This document shows, one piece after another, positions 56,671 through 64,000 of a stretch of DNA of 64,000 nt (its first letter is position 1; every line of letters starts with the position of its first letter). Both the position numbers and the translations under genes were made by a program. Source of the DNA: Siphonodentalium dalli (Eukaryota > Mollusca > Scaphopoda > Gadilida > Siphonodentaliidae); assembly GCA_032622095.1 (NCBI GenBank), contig CP136065.1:242461530-242525529 (forward strand), written 5' to 3'. The notes under the pieces were generated by a model. It had not been told where the DNA came from and did no database searches. It saw only the letters and a list, made by a program, of their open reading frames with translations.

Positions 56671-57089
56671 AACCTGACAGTATCTATACACAGTGCAGAG
56701 AAACAATTGGAACCCCACCACCACAGAGGACCTGTGCTCACATCATGCTACAGAGATTTACGACCTGATATACTATAGCTAGCATAACTCCCACGTCATC
56801 ACAGCCATGGAGATATATTTATCGTGTGAAATAAAGAGAGGGGATCTAGCCAGGGGCGTGGTTAGAGGTTCTCCGTTGGGGGTGTCCCCTGAATCAGAAT
56901 CGGACCAAACACAAGTTTTGCATAATACCATCTGCAGCCCACCCTTACTGATGATGATTATACCGATGATGATTGTAATTATTATTATTATTATATATGC
57001 CTTTATTTCCGACGACGGTGATGTGATTTATATGATACTACTGAAAATGACAATGCAGACAATATATGACGATATGGACATAAAGTAAT
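56668..57089. other. Unassigned spacer
   Basis: A frame at 56807-57088 has an isoleucine run from att repeats and no motif; it is not called. Confidence 0.4.
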
Positions 57090-57350
57090 TTGTATGATGG
57101 CGATGATGACCATGATGATGATGGTGATGATGGCGACGATGATAATGATGATGATGATGATGATGATGATGTCGATAATGCTAATGGTGATGATGATGAT
57201 GATGATGATAATGATGTCGATAATGCTAATGTTGATGATGATGGCGATGATGCTAATGGTGATGATGATAATGATGATGATTATGGTGATGATGATGATG
57301 ATGATGACGATCATGATGATAATAATGCTAATGGTGATGATGATGATGCT
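57090..57350. repeat. (GAT)n imperfect microsatellite
   Basis: gat/gac/aat/ggt triplets. It gives long Asp, Met or Ile frames on both strands that are artefacts. Confidence 0.95.
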
Positions 57351-57829
57351 TATATTTTTGTTGTATTTTGTGTTATTGAGTTATCAAATTATCATGTTGC
57401 ACATATTGAGCCTGAGCAATATAGTGTGGTCGTCGGGAGATTGAACCTGGACAAAATTGTTATAAAGCTGGTTTGGGTCTCATTTTGCGCGCAAAAGTAT
57501 CAGGAATAACATATCCAAATTTCAGGATTCAAGATGGCGTCCAATGTGGCGGCCAACGATTATAAATATTCCCCAATAAGCATTAGTCCATTGTGAGGTA
57601 GGGGTAATGAGTTTGCTCTCGTACAAATGTCATCACGTTTGACAAAGGATTCCAAGGGAGTCACACTGACCAAATATCAGTCACAGAGTCAAAAGATGGC
57701 AACCAAAATGGCCGCTAAAATGACAATTATTTCTTTTGTTTATTTTGTTGATCGAAATCAGCCAGTGATGACCAGAATGAGAAATACTTCATGATTTTGA
57801 CACTTGTGTGTCAAATATATCATTTATAC
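57351..57829. other. Diverged dispersed repeat
   Basis: Contains 'caagatggcgtccaatgtgg' and 'aagatggcaaccaaaatggc', suggesting two diverged units about 170 bp apart. No gene. Confidence 0.45.
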
Positions 57830-60714
57830 TCAGAACTCACCCTCGTCATCTATCAGAACCTCTTCTGAATTCACGCAGCCCTCTCCACGACAATCTCCAC
57901 AAGCGATAACACATTTCAGACCATGTTTGCGACATGTACACACATTGGTGTCACATGGTTTTTTTTATGACATCTTACACTTGCACCGTACAAACTTGAG
58001 CAATTCGTCTTTGGCTGCATTCTGGTCAGTCATGACTGGGGAACGATCCTCACCACGTCGTTCCCAACCCCACCCCTCAGCATTCAATACGTCATTATTC
58101 AGTGTATAAGATCGGTTGATAACCCCGCCCAGAATCTGCTACTTCTACGGGCTACATGGAAGCCATGTTCCTCAAACACTGATGTACACAAGGATGCTTC
58201 ACTGGTAATTCTAGCATCATTTGGAGATATAGTCTGCAGCTCTTTGCGTAATTTATATGACTAGTGGCTGCGAAGAGGTTCAGCATCTTCCCTAATGTTA
58301 CAATATGCAGATTCCAATCCCCTGTTCGCTCAGCGCGGATGAAGTTCTTTAGGGTTTGCACATAATCCATATACTGCACCCACAATGTTGCTGTGAGGGA
58401 TTCTTTGACAAGCAGTGATTTATAACAATTGATACATTGCTCGACCTTCAACAGTCCGCAGCAATATAGGAACAACACCAATTTCAATATCTTCACGCAG
58501 TTTTTGTATTCTGCCCATTTCACTCTGGTGCATTTTGCCCATCGTGTTTTCACCAACAACGTGTACTTCACCCTGTTGCATGTGTGCGGCTTCTATGTCA
58601 TCGTGTTCCATTACCGATTCGATATCCGCAGAACTGCCGTCCTTTTCAACTGGGACAACTTCAGCTATCAAATTATTGAAAAGCGCAGCCTCAACTAGGT
58701 AATAACCACGCAATGCCCTCGACACTGCCTTTCCAGATATCATATGGGTCACTGTGTTCTGACCGTACACTTTCTCCTAAGCTTCTTCTAACCCCGACCC
58801 CTTCATCATCGAACCGATACTCCCCATGAAGCTCGTTACAGTGTGAAATCCGCCCAGCATACACACTATGTTCATCGACTTAGAACTTATTATGTTTACA
58901 GCCTTGAGCCACAACGGCTGGTCGAAAGTGATACATGGCGTGTGGATGTTCAATCTACGTGCCTGTTCCTCAACATAAATGAGTGTAGAATAAATGCAAT
59001 CGTCATCTGACGGATTCAGATCGATGATGGGAAGGAACAGAACATCTGATTTATCAGCGGTCAGAGTGTCGTCCTGCGAGTAAGCACTTTGCATGAAACC
59101 TGACCAGTTCGCGCTAGGTTTTTCACTCTTACTGAAAAAGCATGCTGAGTGCCAAAGCAGATTTGTGCAGGTTTCAGTTTGATATTGGAAATTCCTTTGC
59201 CAATAACATCAACATATTGGGAGATGGACACTCCTTTGTTTTTCACGAGCTCATCAACCCTCAACCGCTTTTGTCTCATGATTACACGCGATTCCATGTT
59301 CAGTGCTGATTGATTCATGAGTGCAGATATTGCAACTATCCCCATTCCATGGAAGGTCCCCTTGCCATCTAGAGTTGCTATGTTGTGGTCGACATTATCT
59401 GCCACCCACTGAACGAAGGCACCGGGTGCATAGTCAGTTATTATTTGACTGGGCGTTTCGGTCTGAATGACGGATTGCTTGTACCTGTCAACTTCATCGT
59501 GGGTAACAGAGAATCCCAACCGGGATAACTTGTTCACTAGCCATTTGGAACCAAACACATTGTCCATTTCTACACCCAGTCCAAACAGCGTTGGTGTTAT
59601 AACCGAATGTGGACGAGCACCATGTACAATGGAATGACCGATGCTATTCTATCGGACGGAATTAAAATCTTTAGTAGGCTTTGCAGGTGATTCGGGATCC
59701 AATTTCGCCCCTGACTAATAATAGATATAGCGTCACTGGGTGGATAAGATTCGCGACTGTAATCGGCCTCCCTTATTTGTGCTTTTATTATTCTTGCTGC
59801 AGTCAAGACAATCCTGTCTGCCTCCTCATCTAAATCCTGTTTTTTTTATCAGTGTACCACTTTTCATTTATAATGAATCTGGCAATATTTCGAAAACAAA
59901 CGACATCCTTCCGTCCCTTAACCTCGGCGCAGAAAATGAATTCTGCATAGTATTCCTCTAAGTTACCTTTCAAACTTTTAATAGTATAAACCTCTGACTC
60001 GCCTGCGAATTCAATCATTCTGGAATGTAACTCACTAACAGTGTTAATTCAGCACCAGCTTCTGTCTCGAGCCAATTACAAATCGTTTCGAACCAATGTT
60101 TCATACCCTGATCTGATCTGCGACCTGCTTTTCCTGTCTCGGGTTGACTCACATCCTTGCCTTGCAAGAATCGAGTCAGATATCCGTGGTGGTAAACGGC
60201 CTATGCTGCTACCAAGTCAATGCGCCCTTGAATGCGCTTCTCCACGTCATATGCTAAAGCATCATGTCTATGCGCACAGCATTGTAAGAGCTTGTCTCTG
60301 AAAGGGATGGTCTCTACTTGGCTCATTGGTGTGGACCTATCTGGGTGTCTAACATCAGTGCTTGTATGAACTCCACATATTAAGCAGTCTTCTGCTATAT
60401 TGATTGGCGTTGCATCAGATCGTAGTCTTTTCGCTTCTGAAACCACCAAATTATCTTGCGTCTTTCTTTTTGTGTCGGTAAAATCTCTCCGACAACCTGC
60501 ATGCACCAGCACTTTGTCGACAGGCGTCACCTGGCTGCGCGCGGTGAGGTATTGTTTCAAATTAGGTCGCCCCCGTTGTCCGCAAAAGCTTATGAGTCAC
60601 AATACCTTTTGCCCCCACCTTTACCGGTGGATCATTAACAAAACCAAAACCACATATGACACAGAGGTCTTCAGCTGGTTTAAGCTCATCGCCGACGGTA
60701 CGATTGTCGGCCAT
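57830..60714 (-). pseudogene. CXC-tailed invertebrate transposon-associated gene, full length but broken
   Basis: On the minus strand the ATG at 60714 opens a Cys motif region (L-C-V-I-C-G). Conserved blocks follow: V-H-A-G-C-R-R-D-F-T and C-L-I-C-G (60201-60560); V-Y-T-I-K-S-L-K and F-R-N-I-A-R-F-I-I-N-E-K-W-Y (59830-60018); N-V-F-G-S-K-W-L-V-N-K-L and D-N-V-D-H-N-I-A-T-L-D-G (59061-59567). Then come F-L-P-I-I-D-L-N-P, Q-P-L-W-L-K-A and G-G-F-H-T-V-T-S-F-M-G-S-I-G (58777-59094); G-K-A-V-S-R-A-L-R-G-Y (58420-58770); and F-I-R-A-E-R-T-G-D-W-N (58152-58571). The tail is a CXC-like R-C-K-C-K ... C-T-C-R-K-H-G ... C-G-D-C-R-G, ending at 57830-57832. Several frameshifts and stops, including one inside the CXC tail, make it a pseudogene. 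The function of the family is not established; D-Q/H-rich blocks suggest a nuclease, by inference. Confidence 0.78.
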
Positions 60715-62085
60715 TATCAACAATGAGAAATGAAATAGAGCGAGAATAAATATGCAATAATAAAACAGAACACGAGAACAACGAATGAAGCAATCAAATT
60801 AACCAAAACAAATCTCCTGCGTACGTTGTCACCGTTAGGTTTCAACAGGAAACATGTGTCCGACTCCTAAAAAAGCTACTTTTACAACTTTCACAATTAG
60901 AGATACAAATCGAAGTGATATATTAGAAACAACTGAACAATGCGACTTGTGGTTTGCACAACTGCAGTGAAGTGCGTTATGTCGTTCCATGATAACGTGC
61001 TTTATCACTGGAGCGCACACATGGCTTATTGTGGTGTTTTCCTCCAACGCTCACAAAACGCTCTTTATGTATGGTATTTTATTCAACGCTCTTTATTGGT
61101 GGGGGCAAATATGGCTTACACTGTGGTGGGTCATGTTGTCGTATCATCATATGACAATTATCCATGCGAACTTGCCACGCATTAGTGGTTTGCGAGCTAA
61201 CACAAGTAAACTGTTTGTATTTATCTGCATTACGAAATTTTGTGGCATAATGACGAAACGTCCTGTATTCAAATGACTGTAAAAAAAATTCCCCAAAGCG
61301 GATTTTAGCGGATTTTGGATATATTGTTGTCCAAACATTCCCGGTCAAAATTACACCAAAACTGGCTTTATAACAATGTTTTCTACGTTCACCCTCCAAA
61401 ATCACCACAACGACTATACTAATAAGCCATGACATTACTCTCAGTGCTCTAAATATTTATTCATTATGCGCATATTGGACGCATCATTATGCGCATATTG
61501 GACGCATTTACTTTAACATTAAATCTTTTTCACATGATTTGTGTCAACTTTTTCGAGATCAACACCATTTGGATTACCTGGAATCGTATATATATACTTA
61601 AAATTTTCCAAGTAAATTAATGTGGAAAAAACTGTAAGGAATCACTAAGTGTTCAATATACTTCTGAATGGACAAATCGGGTAACATTTAACTCTGAGAT
61701 TTCCAGATTCATTTCTGTGCATAACAAGTTCACTATGTCCGAATTATGGTAAACATGTTCAAAATTCTCTAACGACAAATTCGCATTCATTCTAGTTGCA
61801 CAACTCCTTTGTCTGATACCAGGCTCTTCTGGTATTTGCACCCTTTGTAACACTTTATATGTTGATTTGCTATTGCATGTTATATTATATTGCCAGGAAA
61901 TATGTGGTGAAAGGGGTGATTACTTAATTTGTTTTACGGGCCACCATGCAACACGCTTTATCTCAAATCGCCGTGGCTCATGCCAAGATGGTGGACAACT
62001 GCAACCAGATCATCTATATCCGCTTCCATTACAACAGTGACTGACGATCGTATATCACAATTAGTTATTTAGTGGCCACGAATTT
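60715..62085. other. Unassigned spacer with two motif copies
   Basis: AACGCTCTTTA occurs at 61057-61067 and 61085-61095. 'tattatgcgcatattggacgc' is tandemly duplicated at about 61463-61508. Short frames here have no known motif. Confidence 0.4.
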
Positions 62086-62155
62086 TATTTATTTCGTGAC
62101 CACGAATTAGTTATTTCGTGGCCACGAATTAGTATTTCATGGCCACGCAATTACA
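62086..62155. repeat. Three to four tandem units around 'gtggccacgaatt'
   Basis: Units of about 22 bp: 'ttatttcgtggccacgaatt' and variants. Confidence 0.8.
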
Positions 62156-62639
62156 AAATATTCCCATGTCCTAAAAGTTTTGACTGACACTTACATAAAT
62201 ATGACTCCCATATTTGTTAGCACACAACTCCGTATTATGCGGTACTTCGTCCTGGCAATAAACATTAATTTTGTCAATTGATGAAAAAACACCATCAATC
62301 AATTTTACAACGGCATCCTGAAACACGTGATTGTGATGTATATGATTGATGTGAACCACATTTTTTCAACTACTGTATCTGACTGTATTGCATGTTAATT
62401 TTGTAAAAGCACATGTAGTTACGATAGATTACACGTAAGAGCCATGCATATATGATAGCCATTAAGTTCCACCACTGTGAACGTTTGAGTAAATTGTCAA
62501 ACTCTCTATAGGATCCAACGTTAGTTTTGTTCGCAACTGTGGTACTGTACCAGCGGAGACTTATCTGACGACACCATTCTCAAAAATACATTTCAGAGTC
62601 ATACTTGACATGTGTGCACAATTTCAACTTGCACAATTC
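62156..62639. other. Unassigned spacer
   Basis: No feature recognised. Confidence 0.4.
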
Positions 62640-63560
62640 ATGAAAAGGCTAATCGTGTTAGTTAATATCTGTATAATCAGGAAACGCTCTTTAAATTTTT
62701 AAAACCGTCCAAACAATTTGTTTCCACTAAAATGTCAGACTGGAACAAGTATACTCTGAAAGTAGACCGCCATATTTGATACTTTTGTTAATTTCAACAC
62801 GCACAGTCCACCAGAAGGTTAGTTATGAGGATTAATATGTGTATAATAAGCAAACGCTCTTTAAATTCTTAAAACAGTACAAAATCTTTTTTTTCCAGTA
62901 AAATTTCAACTGGACACAAGTAAACACTGAAAGTAGACACGATATTGATAAATAAACCGTTCGCATGTCATCTTAGACAATCCGAAATGGCGCGACCGTT
63001 GTTTTCGACCAAAGGAATCTGACTTGTGAAATCTGCGAGGGTGGGGGTAGGGGTAGTTTTTCTGCGATATCTTTACCAAAAATCGATGTATCGAAGTTTT
63101 GTTTGTGGAATATGATCAAGATATCCTTGTAGATTGTTCATGTTCGTCCATGTGTGATATAGCTCATTTTAAGAATATACAATACCTTAATATTTGGGAA
63201 ATAAAATTGAAAATGCAGTCATAAATGCAATTCGTCTGATGATTTTTGATAAAATTCCACATTGAGATATGTAATTAAGTAATTTGTGGCAAGATCTCCC
63301 CATGTTTTTCGATTTCCAAGAACAAAGAAAGACACTTACCGAACTTGCTATGCGTTTTTATTACCAGGTGGACGGGAAAAAAATAGAGGGGTACACAAAC
63401 AAAAGCCCCACCCAAACCTGTTTCCACTAAAATATCAAGCTGGAAACAGGTAGATTCTGAAAATAGACACACTGGTGATATAGAAACTGTTCTCATATCG
63501 CTTTTAACATTCCGAAAACGCGCGACCATTTTTTGCGACATAAGGAATCCGACTAACTGT
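62640..63560. repeat. Diverged duplications with AACGCTCTTTA
   Basis: 62680-62770 and 62850-62945 are about 85% alike, both starting with the motif (62683-62693 and 62853-62863), then 'tttccactaaaatgtcag' and 'ctctgaaagtagac'. The second half recurs with 'gcgcgaccatt' blocks at 62985-63030 and 63510-63555. Confidence 0.65.
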
Positions 63561-64000
63561 CAGATCTACCATCGATATATCCATGCAACCATGTTACATA
63601 GATTTAACAACAGAAAATAGTAGTAAGGCTGTGTTACAAAACTTGTTTCCTTTAAAATATCGCATGCTTTCAAATTGCTATGCATAACATATAACATCTA
63701 CCTGGAAGGGGGATTGACTGGAATCCTTCAGTGGCGTATGGTTTTTTCTGTGATAATCTAATTGAACCTATTAATAATTGCTTTTTGTTGTCATGGTTCA
63801 GGAATTTTAGATAGTGGTACGTGTAGGTCAGAAATACTGAACTTTGATGTCCAATAAATAGTTTATTTGGAAATTTTATTTCGCTCGATCACACGCATGT
63901 GATATTGCTAATCAGGTTTTTAAATGGCAACTGATATTCGGACACCTATGTGTATGCCTTCCCATTTCTAAATCCTCTAGACTATCACCGACCTCACTAA
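63561..64000. other. Unassigned end of the window
   Basis: No feature recognised. Confidence 0.4.

Noticed and set aside
57003-57509. Asp-, Met- and Ile-rich frames at 57090-57509 and 57003-57314
   Set aside because: Simple consequence of a gat microsatellite read in several frames.
61079-61435. 118-codon minus-strand frame
   Set aside because: No recognisable motif, no duplicate to show conservation, and an unremarkable length for 64 kb in six frames.

Overview
This looks like animal nuclear DNA, most likely from a mollusc and probably a bivalve. The evidence is GT-AG introns, a low overall GC content, SINEs with tRNA and 5S rRNA heads, long arrays of 150-200 bp units, ACGG-rich dispersed repeats of a kind I associate with bivalves, and several large gene families known mainly from invertebrate mobile elements. 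I recognise no conserved single-copy host gene. Almost every protein-like signal belongs to a transposon, a retroelement or a virus-like element, and most are broken by stops or frameshifts.

Layout. 1-3.5 kb: dispersed tandem repeats. 3.5-12.4 kb: a non-LTR retrotransposon on the minus strand, cut in two by a 7.7 kb DNA transposon (3707-11384) with identical 64 bp terminal inverted repeats and a 5 bp target duplication. The transposon carries a multi-exon zinc-finger gene of a widespread invertebrate family, and on the opposite strand a spliced gene with a MADS-like segment. 13.4-20.8 kb: a 7.1 kb mirror-image element inserted into a SINE. Each arm encodes a small lysine-rich protein and a zinc-finger P-loop ATPase of the viral DNA-packaging type. 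21.6-22.5 kb: a Crypton-type tyrosine recombinase remnant interrupted by a tRNA-derived SINE. 23.4-24.9 kb: a minisatellite and two 5S-derived SINEs. 26.6-38.9 kb: a nested inverted structure in which arrays of one satellite, in opposite orientation, flank a foldback element and a MULE-like transposase remnant. 39-42.4 kb: fragments of a Polinton-type protein and of two LINEs. 42.8-56.6 kb: a 13.8 kb near-perfect palindrome with a 28 nt centre; each arm holds two 2.3 kb tandem units and a 265 bp array. 57.8-60.7 kb: a full-length but broken copy of a CXC-tailed invertebrate gene family. 60.7-64 kb: diverged noncoding duplications.

The genes do not form a pathway. What ties the window together is inverted architecture at several scales and a clear insertion order (LINE then TIR transposon; SINE then mirror element; Crypton then SINE). 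The two largest palindromes have nearly identical arms, so each is either very recent or partly an assembly effect. Small differences between arms argue against a simple fold-back read, but raw long reads across each centre should be inspected.
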